Below the pieces are notes generated by a model that saw nothing but the letters and a program-made list of their open reading frames with translations, made no database searches and was not told the origin of the DNA. Made by a program: the position numbers and the translations under genes. Of a DNA stretch of 32,276 bases, positions 7,239 to 16,050 are shown in pieces. Within the stretch, counting starts at the first letter, position 1. Every line of letters starts with the position of its first letter. The stretch is from Rodentibacter mrazii (lineage in GTDB: Bacteria; Pseudomonadota; Gammaproteobacteria; Enterobacterales; Pasteurellaceae): the NCBI RefSeq assembly GCF_001998825.1, contig NZ_MLHG01000036.1:1-32276 (forward strand). Reading direction: 5' to 3'.

Positions 7239-8987
7239 ATGATTCGATTCAAAAAAGGCATGTTTAGTGGAAAACAGTACCGTGACGAGACCTCACGAAA
7301 AATCTCGTGGGGACATTGGTTTGCCTTTTTTAATATCATTATCGCCATATTGATCGGCGCACGTTATGCTTTCCTGATTGATTGGCCGGATACCCTTGGC
7401 GGAAAACTTTATTTTTTCGTCAGTTTGCTCGGGCATTTTAGCTTTAGTGTTTTTGCCATTTATTTATTAGTCATTTTTCCATTAAGTTTTATTGTTAAAA
7501 ATCACCGCACTTTTCGTGGTTTAACGGTGATTCTGTCCACTATTTGTATCACATTGTTGTTGTTTGATACGGAAGTGTTTCATCGATTTAATTTACATTT
7601 ATCATCGGTAGTGTGGAACTTATTGGTGAATCCGGAAAATAGTGAAATGTCACGAAATTGGCAAATTTTCTTTGCACCAATGCCGATTATTTTACTGGTA
7701 CAAATGCTGTTTTCCCGTTGGAGCTGGGAAAAACTTCGTAGCCTAGAACGTCAAAAGTGGCTGAAGGCAGTAGGGATTTTTTTCACTTCGGCTTTTATCG
7801 CGACTCATCTTATTTATGCTTGGGCGGATGCGTACTTGTACCGCCCTATCACAATGCAACGCGCTAATTTCCCACTTTCTTATCCAATGACAGCACGCTC
7901 ATTTTTAGAAAAACACGGGTTGCTGGATGGCGAGCAATATGCGCAAACATTGGCACAGGAAGGGCGATTGGATGCGCTAAAAATTAGTTATCCGAAACAT
8001 CCTCTGGTTTTTTCCCCAATGAAACAGAAGCCGAATATTTTGCTTATTACGGTTTCAGGATTACGTTATGACGCTGTCTCTGCTGAAACAATGCCGAAAT
8101 TAGCGGAACTTGCGACTAATTCGACACAGTTTACCAATCATTATAGTAGCGGTAATACGAAAAATACCGGCTTAGTAGGGCTGTTTTATGGTTTAAACGC
8201 TAATTATACGGATAGTATTTTAAGCAACCATACCTCATCGGTATTCATTGAAAAATTACAAGCGGAAAAGTATCAATTCGGTTTATTCTCAGCCATGAAT
8301 TTTAAAGATAGCTTGTTCCGCCAAGCGCTATTTCGCGGTATGAAATTAACAAAAGGTAAATTCGGTAACGAAAGTGCGGTCAAAAATTTCAATGAATTTA
8401 TTGCTACCAAAAAATCGGATACCCCTTGGTTTGCTTACCTTGATCTTGATTTGAAAATTAACAATGTATCGGAATATCAGCAAAACTTAATGCGGATGGA
8501 TAAATTGATTGAACAAGTATTAGCTAATGTTCCAGTAGAAAATACAATGATTATTGTGACTGCAGAACATGGTTTAACTTTCAATGCATTAAATGAAAAA
8601 GAACGGGAGAATTATTTTGGGCGTGATCAGATTCAGGTTCCATTATTCGTCTATTGGCAGGGCTTACCTGTGGGTATAGAAAAAGGTCTGACAAATCATA
8701 CGGATTTATTGCCGGCATTAATGAAAAATGTGTTTAATGTTCAGAATCCTTCCAAGGACTACTCACAAGGGCATGATTTGTTTGAGCGAAACGGAGATGA
8801 TTGGGTGCTTGTTTCTAATTATCGTTGGAATGTGTTGGTTCAACCTGATGGCACGCAATACCACATTGATCGCAAAGGAAACTACAAAAAATTTGACCGC
8901 ACTTATCAAGAACAGTCTTCCGAACGCCCACCTTTAGGTTTGTTCTTGGAAATGTTTAAACGGGAAAATTCATTTTTTGATAAATAA
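7239..8987 (+). CDS. yejM: YejM (LapC/PbgA), regulator of LPS synthesis
   Basis: Inner-membrane protein that, in E. coli, senses periplasmic LPS and controls FtsH/LapB-dependent degradation of LpxC. Five N-terminal transmembrane helices are visible between about residues 25 and 200, followed by a periplasmic alkaline-phosphatase/sulfatase-like domain (about 260-540) with NILLITVSGLRYDAVS, YSSGNTKNTGLVGLFYGL and TAEHG segments. The family is considered non-catalytic. Length is 582 residues (E. coli 586). The ATG lies one base after yejL. Three uptake signal sequences or their complements fall in the gene (7504, 8372, 8896). Confidence 0.94.
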   Translation: MIRFKKGMFSGKQYRDETSRKISWGHWFAFFNIIIAILIGARYAFLIDWPDTLGGKLYFFVSLLGHFSFSVFAIYLLVIFPLSFIVKNHRTFRGLTVILSTICITLLLFDTEVFHRFNLHLSSVVWNLLVNPENSEMSRNWQIFFAPMPIILLVQMLFSRWSWEKLRSLERQKWLKAVGIFFTSAFIATHLIYAWADAYLYRPITMQRANFPLSYPMTARSFLEKHGLLDGEQYAQTLAQEGRLDALKISYPKHPLVFSPMKQKPNILLITVSGLRYDAVSAETMPKLAELATNSTQFTNHYSSGNTKNTGLVGLFYGLNANYTDSILSNHTSSVFIEKLQAEKYQFGLFSAMNFKDSLFRQALFRGMKLTKGKFGNESAVKNFNEFIATKKSDTPWFAYLDLDLKINNVSEYQQNLMRMDKLIEQVLANVPVENTMIIVTAEHGLTFNALNEKERENYFGRDQIQVPLFVYWQGLPVGIEKGLTNHTDLLPALMKNVFNVQNPSKDYSQGHDLFERNGDDWVLVSNYRWNVLVQPDGTQYHIDRKGNYKKFDRTYQEQSSERPPLGLFLEMFKRENSFFDK

Positions 8988-9207
8988 ATATAGGGCAGGG
9001 TTTTCATCTTATTTTGTGATAAAAATGAATAGCTTTTTGAGGCCCAACCCTTTATACTTTCGCCTCAGTTTAAGACTGAAAAGATGTTATTAATGAAAAT
9101 CCGTGAGTTTTTCATAACATTATTGCAATGCTTCTCGCCACGTTTGTCGTGCCTTTCAATTAATACGCTTCTCGTCTTTTTATCCTCATTCTTTTTATGG
9201 AGTTTGT
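8988..9207 (+). other. Intergenic leader with two imperfect hairpins
   Basis: A 220-base gap between yejM and the amidohydrolase. AGGGTT (8997-9002) can pair with AACCCT (9046-9051), with inner pairing between TTCAT and ATGAA, giving a weak stem that may terminate yejM. A second structure pairs ATGTT plus ATGAAAA (9084-9099) with TTTTCATAACAT (9109-9120). No known riboswitch consensus is recognised. GGAG at 9199-9202 is the ribosome-binding site of the next gene. Confidence 0.4.
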
Positions 9208-10200
9208 ATGAAAAGCCATGTTCGTAGTTTTAAAACTTATATCCGTGATGAAATTATCAAAAAGGGTGGTTGGGTGAATGCCCATGCTCACGCTGATCGT
9301 GCCTTTACGATGACACCGGAGAAAATCGGCATTTATCACAGCAGTAATTTACAGCAAAAATGGGATTTGGTGGATGAGGTAAAACGGACATCCAGTGTGG
9401 ATGACTATTATGCACGTTTCTGTCAATCTATTGAATTAATGATTTCGCAAGGGGTGACGGCATTTGGCACCTTTGTTGATATTGATCCAATTTGTGAAGA
9501 TAGAGCAATCATCGCCGCCCATAAAGCCCGTGAAGTGTATAAACACGATATTATTCTTAAATTTGCGAACCAAACTTTAAAAGGAGTAATTGAACCGACG
9601 GCACGGAAATGGTTCGATATCGGCTCGGAAATGGTGGATATGATCGGTGGTTTGCCTTATCGTGATGAGTTAGATTATGGGCGGGGGCTTGAAGCCATGG
9701 ATATTCTGCTCGATAAAGCCAAATCGCTCGGAATTATGTGTCATGTGCATGTGGATCAATTCAATAATCCAAGTGAAAAAGAAACGGAACAACTTTGCGA
9801 TAAAACCATTGAACATGGAATGGAAGGTCGTGTTGTAGGGATTCACGGCATTTCAATCGGCTCTCATTCAAAAGAATATCGCTATAAACTTTACGAAAAA
9901 ATGCGTAAGGCAAAAATGATGATGATCGCCTGTCCGATGGCGTGGATTGATAGTAATCGTAAAGAAGATTTGATGCCGTTTCATAATGCTTTAACACCTG
10001 CAGATGAAATGATCCCAGAAGGAATTATTGTGGCGCTGGGAACGGATAATATCTGTGATTATATGGTGCCGCTTTGTGAAGGTGATTTATGGCAGGAATT
10101 AAGTTTACTTGCGGCGGGTTGTCGTTTCCCACATTTGGATGCGATGGTGGATATTGCAAGTATTAATGGACGGAAAGTATTAGGATTGGATCCGATTTAA
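9208..10200 (+). CDS. Amidohydrolase, cytosine-deaminase-like
   Basis: Metal-dependent hydrolase of the amidohydrolase superfamily, closest in pattern to bacterial cytosine deaminase (CodA), substrate unknown. Metal ligands fit: HAH (His26, His28), His181 in HVHVDQ, His213 in GIHGIS and Asp280 in LGTDN. In CodA the residue three after the third His is the catalytic Glu (HCDE); here it is Gln184. The protein (330 residues) starts almost directly at the barrel and lacks most of the N-terminal beta-sandwich half of typical members (about 400 or more residues). The start is supported by GGAG five bases before the ATG at 9208. No transport or pathway partner is adjacent, and no uptake signal lies inside the gene. 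A C-N hydrolase acting on a cyclic amide or pyrimidine-like compound is inferred; an inactive or altered enzyme is possible. Confidence 0.8.
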   Translation: MKSHVRSFKTYIRDEIIKKGGWVNAHAHADRAFTMTPEKIGIYHSSNLQQKWDLVDEVKRTSSVDDYYARFCQSIELMISQGVTAFGTFVDIDPICEDRAIIAAHKAREVYKHDIILKFANQTLKGVIEPTARKWFDIGSEMVDMIGGLPYRDELDYGRGLEAMDILLDKAKSLGIMCHVHVDQFNNPSEKETEQLCDKTIEHGMEGRVVGIHGISIGSHSKEYRYKLYEKMRKAKMMMIACPMAWIDSNRKEDLMPFHNALTPADEMIPEGIIVALGTDNICDYMVPLCEGDLWQELSLLAAGCRFPHLDAMVDIASINGRKVLGLDPI

Positions 10201-10217
10201 CCATGTTATAAAAATAG

Positions 10218-10265
10218 AAAAGTGCGGTGAAAAAATTAAGAGATTTCTCACCGCACTTTTTTATT
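10218..10265. terminator. Inverted uptake-signal pair acting as terminator
   Basis: AAAAGTGCGGTGA (10218-10230) and its exact complement TCACCGCACTTTT (10248-10260) form a 13-bp stem with a 17-base loop followed by T-rich sequence. It sits between the convergent amidohydrolase and glycosyltransferase genes. Each arm contains one uptake signal sequence; such pairs are common Pasteurellaceae terminators. Confidence 0.85.
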
Positions 10266-11047
10266 TATTTTAGTAAGTCTTCACTTTTTGCATGAATCCA
10301 TTTTCCTTTTTTCTTATCCATATATTGAAAATATTCATTAGCAAAGATGCCTTGTGCGCAAGTGAATTTGTCTCTACGGTGAGTCACTTTTTTTCCTTCT
10401 AAAGCTAGATTGAGAGTATTTGGTCCTGTTAGTGTGAATACACCATGTTCTGTTCGGCGTTGCTCGATGTTATCAATGATAATATCTAGTGTTTCCCGTA
10501 AGAATGGATTACCTTTTTCACTTGCCATAAAGAAATTTGTGTATTTGCCCCGACGTGTAATGAGTACTTCGCTATTTTGTTCTTCTAAAATAGAACCTAA
10601 ACACCAAAGGAGAAGCCCATCAATATCCATATAGATTCCACCTTCATTATAAAGAACGAATAAACGCCAAAAATCAGCTTGCGCCGCCCCATCATTGAGC
10701 TGAATATAAGCCTGATATGTACGCTTATCTGCATATTTTTTGATGTATTCTTCTCGGGCTTCCGTACTCACATAGCGATAATTAAAGCTGAGTGAAAGGA
10801 GACGGTTTAGAAGATAATTGCAGTAAATTGGTAGCGTAACTTTATTACTATAGTTAGTTTGCCAAATAGTGCGGTTAATTTTTAATTGTTTTTTAGAAAG
10901 ACGCTTTGCCGAATTAACTTCTGGAATAGTAAAGCGTTTTTTGGGGAAAATAAAATGAAAGGGATAACTTAGTATTTTGACTGCATTGCCTAAAATGCGT
11001 AGTAGGCTACCCGTTACAAGAATTAATGTTTGATATTTAATTTTCAT
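10265..11047 (-). CDS. GT32-type glycosyltransferase (DXD sugar-binding)
   Basis: Predicted glycosyltransferase of the OCH1-like/GT32 type (Gly_transf_sug domain), likely adding a sugar to lipooligosaccharide or another surface glycan; donor and acceptor unknown. The family signature is clear: IWQTNYSNK near residue 61, [20 protein letters not shown] with the metal-binding Asp-Ile-Asp at 141-143, and GPNTL near 218. A hydrophobic N-terminal segment (about 6-35) may attach it to the inner membrane. The 260-residue gene stands alone, with no other glycan genes beside it, and contains no exact uptake signal (a near match TAGTGCGGT lies near 10868). It runs convergent with the amidohydrolase and ends beside the tRNA-Val array. 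Confidence 0.82.
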   Translation of the reverse strand: MKIKYQTLILVTGSLLRILGNAVKILSYPFHFIFPKKRFTIPEVNSAKRLSKKQLKINRTIWQTNYSNKVTLPIYCNYLLNRLLSLSFNYRYVSTEAREEYIKKYADKRTYQAYIQLNDGAAQADFWRLFVLYNEGGIYMDIDGLLLWCLGSILEEQNSEVLITRRGKYTNFFMASEKGNPFLRETLDIIIDNIEQRRTEHGVFTLTGPNTLNLALEGKKVTHRRDKFTCAQGIFANEYFQYMDKKKGKWIHAKSEDLLK

Positions 11048-11142
11048 GATTATTTAATGGTAAAAAAGCAAGAACGCACTTACTTTATCATGTTATTGAA
11101 ATCATTAAAATTAGAAAGTGGAATGACTAGAAAAATTTAAAT

Positions 11143-11218
11143 TGGTGGGCGATACCGGTCTCGAACCAGTGACCCCCTCCTTGTAAGGGAGGTGCTCTCC
11201 CAACTGAGCTAATCGCCC
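11143..11218 (-). tRNA. tRNA-Val(UAC), copy 1
   Basis: A 76-base cloverleaf on the minus strand with acceptor GGGCGAT/ATCGCCC, discriminator A and encoded CCA. The anticodon loop CTTACAA gives anticodon TAC (valine), and the T arm carries GGTTCGAGACC. This is the last of five identical copies in transcription order. A 40-base spacer separates it from copy 2. Confidence 0.97.
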
Positions 11219-11258
11219 GCTTGGTCAAACTCTACAACATTAAGATACTTTGAAAAAG

Positions 11259-11334
11259 TGGTGGGCGATACCGGTCTCGAACCAGTGACCCCCTCCTTGT
11301 AAGGGAGGTGCTCTCCCAACTGAGCTAATCGCCC
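11259..11334 (-). tRNA. tRNA-Val(UAC), copy 2
   Basis: Same 76-base sequence as the other valine copies, with anticodon TAC and encoded CCA. The spacer on the copy-1 side (11219-11258) is identical to the spacer between copies 4 and 5. Confidence 0.97.
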
Positions 11335-11388
11335 GATAATATGAAGACTCGTGTCTTATATTTCGGTTTATTTAAACACTTGATTAAG

Positions 11389-11464
11389 TGGTGGGCGATA
11401 CCGGTCTCGAACCAGTGACCCCCTCCTTGTAAGGGAGGTGCTCTCCCAACTGAGCTAATCGCCC
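11389..11464 (-). tRNA. tRNA-Val(UAC), copy 3
   Basis: Identical tRNA-Val with anticodon TAC and encoded CCA. It is the middle copy, flanked by unrelated spacers of 54 bases (11335-11388) and 63 bases (11465-11527). Confidence 0.97.
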
Positions 11465-11527
11465 ACTTAAGATAGCGTTTAAATAAAAGGGAAGTTTGAG
11501 CGGAAAAGATACTTAAATTGAATTAAG

Positions 11528-11603
11528 TGGTGGGCGATACCGGTCTCGAACCAGTGACCCCCTCCTTGTAAGGGAGGTGCTCTCCCAACTGAGCTAATCG
11601 CCC
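11528..11603 (-). tRNA. tRNA-Val(UAC), copy 4
   Basis: Identical tRNA-Val with anticodon TAC and encoded CCA. With the following spacer and copy 5 it repeats the copy 1-2 block base for base. Confidence 0.97.
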
Positions 11604-11643
11604 GCTTGGTCAAACTCTACAACATTAAGATACTTTGAAAAAG

Positions 11644-11719
11644 TGGTGGGCGATACCGGTCTCGAACCAGTGACCCCCTCCTTGTAAGGGAGGTGCTCTC
11701 CCAACTGAGCTAATCGCCC
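11644..11719 (-). tRNA. tRNA-Val(UAC), copy 5 (promoter-proximal)
   Basis: Identical tRNA-Val with anticodon TAC and encoded CCA. It is the first copy in the transcription unit; a strong promoter lies just upstream on the minus strand. Confidence 0.97.
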
Positions 11720-11737
11720 TTAATGTTGTGGATTGGC

Positions 11738-11765
11738 ATTATAGGGATAATGCATTTTCAGTCAA
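11738..11765 (-). promoter_or_regulatory. Promoter of the tRNA-Val array
   Basis: On the minus strand, a -35 box TTGACT (complement of 11760-11765) and a perfect -10 box TATAAT (complement of 11738-11743) are 16 bases apart. The -10 box ends about 18 bases before the first tRNA. No other strong promoter is seen in the spacers, so all five genes probably share this one. Confidence 0.8.
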
Positions 11766-11825
11766 TCATTTTTTATAAAATTTAACTTAATTGTTGTAAA
11801 AATAAACATAAAAATGGCTTTTTTA

Positions 11826-11854
11826 TTCAGAAGTTAGCCTAGTCGTAGTAGAAT
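11826..11854 (+). promoter_or_regulatory. Possible gltX promoter
   Basis: TTCAGA (11826-11831, four of six consensus bases) and TAGAAT (11849-11854) are 17 bases apart and lie 36 bases before the gltX ATG. The match is modest. Confidence 0.35.
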
Positions 11855-11890
11855 AACAGGCAATTTTTTATTGAATATAGGGTTATAAAA

Positions 11891-13333
11891 ATGAAATTAG
11901 ATGCTCCTTTTAGTTTAGATCCAAATGTAAAAGTACGCACACGTTTTGCTCCAAGCCCTACGGGCTATTTACATGTGGGGGGCGCACGCACGGCACTTTA
12001 TTCTTGGTTATTTGCAAAACATAACCAAGGTGAATTTGTATTACGCATTGAAGATACGGATTTAGAACGTTCGACACCGGAAGCAACAGCGGCTATTTTG
12101 GAAGGTATGGAATGGCTTAATCTTGCCTGGGAACATGGTCCTTATTATCAAACCAAACGTTTTGATCGTTATAATCAGGTGATTGATGAAATGCTTGAAC
12201 AAGGCTTGGCTTATCGTTGCTATTGCTCTAAAGAACGTCTAGAAGAGTTGCGTCATAACCAAGAACAAAATAAAGAAAAACCACGTTATGATCGTCATTG
12301 TTTACATGATCACAGTCATTCACCTGATGAACCTCATGTTGTACGCTTTAAAAATCCAACGGAAGGCTCGGTTATATTTGATGATGCGGTGCGCGGTCGT
12401 ATTGAAATCAGCAATAGTGAATTAGACGACTTAATTATTCGTCGAACCGATGGTTCGCCGACCTATAATTTCTGTGTGGTGGTAGATGATTGGGATATGG
12501 GAATCACCCATGTCGTGCGTGGTGAGGATCATATTAACAACACGCCACGTCAAATTAATATCTTAAAAGCCCTTGGGGCACCGATTCCGGTGTATGCCCA
12601 CGTTTCTATGATCAACGGTGATGACGGTCAAAAACTTTCTAAACGTCATGGTGCAGTCAGTGTGATGCAATATCGTGATGAAGGGTATTTACCGGAAGCA
12701 TTAGTCAACTATCTTGTGCGTTTAGGGTGGGGATATGGCGATCAAGAGATTTTTAGCCGTGAAGAAATGATCAAATATTTTGAATTGGATCATGTGAGTA
12801 AGTCTGCCAGTGCATTCAATACTGATAAACTTTTGTGGTTAAACCATCATTATATTCGTGAATTAGCACCGGAATATGTCGCAAAACATCTCGAATGGCA
12901 ATATCGGGATCTCGGTATTGATACAACCAATGGACCTGCTTTATCGGAAATTGTCAAAATGTTAGCAGATCGTTGTAAAACGCTACGTGAAATGGCTCTT
13001 GCCAGCCGTTATTTTTTTGAAGAGTTTGAGACTTTTGATGAAGCGGCAGTGAAAAAACATTTCAAAGCCGATGCGGTTGATGCACTTGAAAAAGTAAAAG
13101 AAAAATTGACCGCACTTTCTACTTGGGATCTACATTCTACCCATGAAGCGATTGAACAAACTGCTGCGGAGCTTGAAGTGGGGATGGGGAAAGTAGGAAT
13201 GCCGTTACGTGTGGCAGTGACAGGTTCCGGACAATCTCCTTCAATGGATGTCACTTTAGTGGGGATCGGGCGTGAACGGGTACTTGCTCGAATTCAACGT
13301 GCGATTGAGTTTATTCAATCTCAAAATGCTTAA
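11891..13333 (+). CDS. gltX: Glutamyl-tRNA synthetase
   Basis: Class I aminoacyl-tRNA synthetase that charges tRNA-Glu with glutamate. The HIGH-type motif appears as HVGG (about 28-31, in [11 protein letters not shown]) and the KMSKS-type motif as KLSKRHG. The catalytic Rossmann fold and the C-terminal helical anticodon-binding domain are both present in 480 residues, the typical length. It is the discriminating (non-GlnRS) bacterial form. It is flanked by a divergent tRNA-Val array and a downstream tRNA-Ala, the same tRNA types that flank gltX in E. coli. One uptake signal sequence lies inside at 13109-13117. Confidence 0.97.
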   Translation: MKLDAPFSLDPNVKVRTRFAPSPTGYLHVGGARTALYSWLFAKHNQGEFVLRIEDTDLERSTPEATAAILEGMEWLNLAWEHGPYYQTKRFDRYNQVIDEMLEQGLAYRCYCSKERLEELRHNQEQNKEKPRYDRHCLHDHSHSPDEPHVVRFKNPTEGSVIFDDAVRGRIEISNSELDDLIIRRTDGSPTYNFCVVVDDWDMGITHVVRGEDHINNTPRQINILKALGAPIPVYAHVSMINGDDGQKLSKRHGAVSVMQYRDEGYLPEALVNYLVRLGWGYGDQEIFSREEMIKYFELDHVSKSASAFNTDKLLWLNHHYIRELAPEYVAKHLEWQYRDLGIDTTNGPALSEIVKMLADRCKTLREMALASRYFFEEFETFDEAAVKKHFKADAVDALEKVKEKLTALSTWDLHSTHEAIEQTAAELEVGMGKVGMPLRVAVTGSGQSPSMDVTLVGIGRERVLARIQRAIEFIQSQNA

Positions 13334-13369
13334 TATTTAATCGTCTGATTTTTTCGAGATAATTTAATA

Positions 13370-13398
13370 TTGACAGGGATAGCGGTAAAATTTAAGAT
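13370..13398 (+). promoter_or_regulatory. Promoter of tRNA-Ala
   Basis: A consensus -35 box TTGACA (13370-13375) and a -10 box TAAGAT (13393-13398) are 17 bases apart. The -10 box ends 13 bases before the tRNA and is followed by a GC-rich ACCGCC discriminator, typical of stable-RNA promoters. Confidence 0.82.
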
Positions 13399-13411
13399 AC
13401 CGCCATATTTC

Positions 13412-13487
<76 letters not shown>

Positions 13488-13494
13488 ATTCAAT

Positions 13495-13523
13495 AAAGCA
13501 AGGTAAATTACCTTGCTTTTTTT
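13495..13523 (+). terminator. Terminator of tRNA-Ala
   Basis: An inverted repeat AAAGCAAGGTA / TACCTTGCTTT with a small A/T loop runs directly into seven T residues. It begins eight bases after the tRNA-Ala CCA end. Confidence 0.92.
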
Positions 13524-13579
13524 GTATTAACCATCTTATTAAACTAAAAATGCACAGTATTTACGGTGCAATTTCATTT

Positions 13580-14008
13580 CTAGAAATTTTTCAATTTATT
13601 GGAATACAGCACTAAACAGAGTGCGATCACCATAATTAAAATTGCACCGGCAAATAGAAGGGTATCTACCGCATTTTCATGACTCACGATAATTAATCGG
13701 AGCATCGCTGTTATACCGGCATAAATGAAATAACGCAGCGGAAAATGGTAGCCGCTTTTAAAATATTGGACAATTAAGCCGATAAAACCGAAATACAAGA
13801 AAAACATGACGGTCTGTTCTGCTAATGCGTAAGGCACAACAGTGGAAGGGTTTATCACCATTAAAGCAAGAGAATAGGTGATTTTGCCTAAGGCGATAAT
13901 CAAAACGATAGAAAGTGCAATAAGAGCCGTACTTAATACATATTTAAGTATATTAATGACAAATGCCGGTAATTTTTCTAATTGGTTTTCTTCCATTTTT
14001 TTCTTCAT
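13580..14008 (-). CDS. psiE: PsiE family membrane protein
   Basis: Small inner-membrane protein of the phosphate-starvation-inducible PsiE family; biochemical role unknown. Four hydrophobic helices are visible, and the conserved block FKSGYHFPLRYFIYAGITAMLRLIIV closely matches E. coli PsiE. I place the start at the ATG at 14008 (142 residues); the frame extends to a TTG at 14017, and a further ATG lies at 13996. None has a strong ribosome-binding site, so the start is uncertain by a few residues. It follows queH on the same strand (69-base gap). No Pho box was recognised upstream. Confidence 0.88.
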   Translation of the reverse strand: MKKKMEENQLEKLPAFVINILKYVLSTALIALSIVLIIALGKITYSLALMVINPSTVVPYALAEQTVMFFLYFGFIGLIVQYFKSGYHFPLRYFIYAGITAMLRLIIVSHENAVDTLLFAGAILIMVIALCLVLYSNKLKNF

Positions 14009-14077
14009 TATTTTCAATAAAAACTATTGATAGGCTAATCGGTATTTGGGAAAAGGGCGGTCATTTTTTCTTGTGTT

Positions 14078-14803
14078 TTAATCCGGAGAATAATACAGTT
14101 TTCCGATTTCAATTTTATGACGACCGGTTTCCTCACGCCATTTATTGCTATCACGTAATGAATAAACACAACCACAATATTCTTGCTGATAAAAACGTTC
14201 ACGTTTACTGATTTCGATCATTCGTTGTGAACCGCCTTCTTTGCGCCAGTTGTAGTCCCAGTAAATAACATCATCATATTTTTCAGCTGCACGATGACCG
14301 CAACCGTTAATTTGATTCATATCTTTCCAACGGGAAATACCAAGACAGCTGGTAAAAACCGGGAAACCATGTTCGTGTGCGTATTCGGCCGCTTTTTCAA
14401 AGCGCATATCAAAGCACATCGTACAGCGAATGCCACGCTCCGGCTCCCATTCCATCCCTTTGGCTCGGTCAAACCAATTTTGCCGATCATAATCCGCATC
14501 AATAAATGGAATGCCAAATTTTTTGGCAAAACGAATATTTTCTTCTTTACGGATCAAATATTCTTTGAGTGGATGAATATTGGGATTGTAGAAATAAATA
14601 GTAAATTCAATACCTGAAGCAAGAATGGCTTCCATGACTTCACCAGAACAAGGCGCACAGCAGGAGTGAAGAAGGAGCTTATTGTGTCCCTCCGGTAGTT
14701 CTAGTTTTTCACGAATAAAGGGCGCATTAGGATCTTTGCGAGCCTTCTTTTTCGGTGTTCTCGGTTGAAAATTAGTCGTATGTTGTGTTTTAAGGTTATT
14801 CAT
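14078..14803 (-). CDS. queH: Epoxyqueuosine reductase QueH
   Basis: Catalyses the last step of queuosine synthesis, reducing epoxyqueuosine to queuosine in the tRNA wobble position. It belongs to the QueH (DUF208) family, not the cobalamin-dependent QueG family. Conserved cysteines are visible: HSCCAPC (Cys48, 49, 52), RCTMC (Cys127, 130) and CGC near the C terminus (Cys210, 212), consistent with iron-sulfur and redox roles. The motif set PGC-like [15 protein letters not shown] and CLGISRWKD agrees. At 241 residues it carries a basic N-terminal extension of about 35 residues. It lies 40 bases downstream of ispB on the same strand and may be cotranscribed with it. Confidence 0.93.
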   Translation of the reverse strand: MNNLKTQHTTNFQPRTPKKKARKDPNAPFIREKLELPEGHNKLLLHSCCAPCSGEVMEAILASGIEFTIYFYNPNIHPLKEYLIRKEENIRFAKKFGIPFIDADYDRQNWFDRAKGMEWEPERGIRCTMCFDMRFEKAAEYAHEHGFPVFTSCLGISRWKDMNQINGCGHRAAEKYDDVIYWDYNWRKEGGSQRMIEISKRERFYQQEYCGCVYSLRDSNKWREETGRHKIEIGKLYYSPD

Positions 14804-14843
14804 AAAGTAATTGTTTAAAAGAGGATAAAAAATATTTCAATCG

Positions 14844-15833
14844 TTAATAAGTTCTATCTACGGATAAATATGCTAAGGATATTAATGCCTGTTTGTATTG
14901 GCTTTCCGGTAAAATTGAAATCGCATCAACCGCCTTTTGAGCTTCTTGTTTTGCTCGCTCCATTGCATAATCCAGTGATTTGTGTTCCGCCATGATTGCC
15001 AGTATTTCATCAATGATTTCACGCTTACCGCCCTGTTCGATTGCTTCACGAATCAATGCCGCCTGTTCTTCATTGCCGTGGCGCATTGCGTGAAGTAAAG
15101 GAAGAGTAGGTTTTCCTTCCATCAAGTCATCACCTATATTTTTACCTAAATCTTGGGCGTTTGCACTGTAATCTAATACATCATCAACAAGCTGAAATGC
15201 CGTACCGAGATAGCGACCGTAATCCTGTAAGGTTTTTTCTTGTGGCTCCGTAGCATTTGCAACAATTGCCGCAGCTTGTCCCGCAACTTCGAACAACCGT
15301 GCCGTTTTACTGTAGATTACACGCATATAATTGGCTTCGCTGGTTTCCGGATCGTTTACGTTCATTAATTGTTGTACTTCACCTTCGGCAAGAACATTAG
15401 TTGCATCTGCCATAATACGAAGGATTTTTAAGGATTCTAGCTGAGCAACAAGTTGGAATGCCCGCGTATAAATAAAATCACCGACCAGAACGCTTGCGGC
15501 ATTTCCGAATTCGGCATTTGCCGTGGCACGACCTCGGCGCATATCCGATTCATCAACGACATCATCGTGTAATAAAGAAGCGGTATGGATAAATTCTACA
15601 AAAGTGGCGCAAGTAATGGCATTTTCCCCTTGGAAACCTAAAGATCGTGCAGCAAGTACAGCGATCAACGGGCGGATCCTTTTGCCTCCTGCTTGAACGA
15701 TATAAAAGCCGAGTTGGTTAATTAGGGCAACATCGGAATTAAGCTGAGCAAGAATATTCTGATTGACTTTCTGCATATCAGGATCAGCTAATTGTTGAAT
15801 GGCGTGCATATCCATTAAATCTTGTTTTTTCAT
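14844..15833 (-). CDS. ispB: Octaprenyl-diphosphate synthase
   Basis: Trans-prenyltransferase that extends farnesyl diphosphate with isopentenyl diphosphate to make the side chain of ubiquinone and menaquinone. The first Asp-rich motif is DDVVDESD (in LLHDDVVDESDMRRG) and the second is LVDDVLDY, with GGKRIRP near residue 50 for IPP binding. Length is 329 residues (E. coli 323). It is divergent from rplU, as in E. coli. An uptake signal lies in the shared upstream gap at 15861-15869. Confidence 0.95.
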   Translation of the reverse strand: MKKQDLMDMHAIQQLADPDMQKVNQNILAQLNSDVALINQLGFYIVQAGGKRIRPLIAVLAARSLGFQGENAITCATFVEFIHTASLLHDDVVDESDMRRGRATANAEFGNAASVLVGDFIYTRAFQLVAQLESLKILRIMADATNVLAEGEVQQLMNVNDPETSEANYMRVIYSKTARLFEVAGQAAAIVANATEPQEKTLQDYGRYLGTAFQLVDDVLDYSANAQDLGKNIGDDLMEGKPTLPLLHAMRHGNEEQAALIREAIEQGGKREIIDEILAIMAEHKSLDYAMERAKQEAQKAVDAISILPESQYKQALISLAYLSVDRTY

Positions 15834-15930
15834 CTTTTGTGTTTGTTCTCAAATGAATGAAAGTGCGGTACATTTTACCTGAGTTTTTGTTTTTTCTAAA
15901 ATTAATCCGTTATAAAAGGGAATTTTTTTA

Positions 15931-15959
15931 TTTTATTGTAAATAAATTCTTGCTATAAG
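15931..15959 (+). promoter_or_regulatory. Possible extended -10 promoter of rplU
   Basis: TGCTATAAG (15951-15959) fits an extended -10 element (TGnTATAAT). The matching -35 region (15931-15936) is a poor TTTTAT. It lies about 90 bases before the rplU ATG. The rest of the 217-base ispB-rplU gap shows no ORF or recognised leader motif. Confidence 0.45.
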
Positions 15960-16050
15960 ATCGTTTTTCTCATAGAATCTGCGACCTATTTATATGAATT
16001 TTGAAGTGTGGGCTGCCAAAGGCAGAGAAACACAGTTAAGCGGAGTATTT

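Larger units (their letters stand above)
11143..11334 (-). repeat. 192-bp duplicated tRNA-Val block, copy A
   Basis: Copy 1, spacer and copy 2 together form a 192-base unit that appears identical to 11528-11719, spacer included. Sequence identity ends at the tRNA boundaries. This indicates duplication or gene conversion of a two-tRNA block. Confidence 0.9.
11528..11719 (-). repeat. 192-bp duplicated tRNA-Val block, copy B
   Basis: Copy 4, spacer (11604-11643) and copy 5. It matches 11143-11334 over its whole length. Confidence 0.9.

Noticed and set aside
11143-11719. Regular repeats with spacers resembling a CRISPR array
   Set aside because: The 76-base repeats fold as tRNA-Val with encoded CCA, two of the four spacers are identical, and no cas genes are near.
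14294-14617. A 107-codon frame antisense to queH
   Set aside because: It is a shadow of the conserved queH coding sequence with no ribosome-binding site or family match.
15994-16050. N-terminal extension of L21
   Set aside because: The family starts at [11 protein letters not shown] (16051), where a ribosome-binding site is present.
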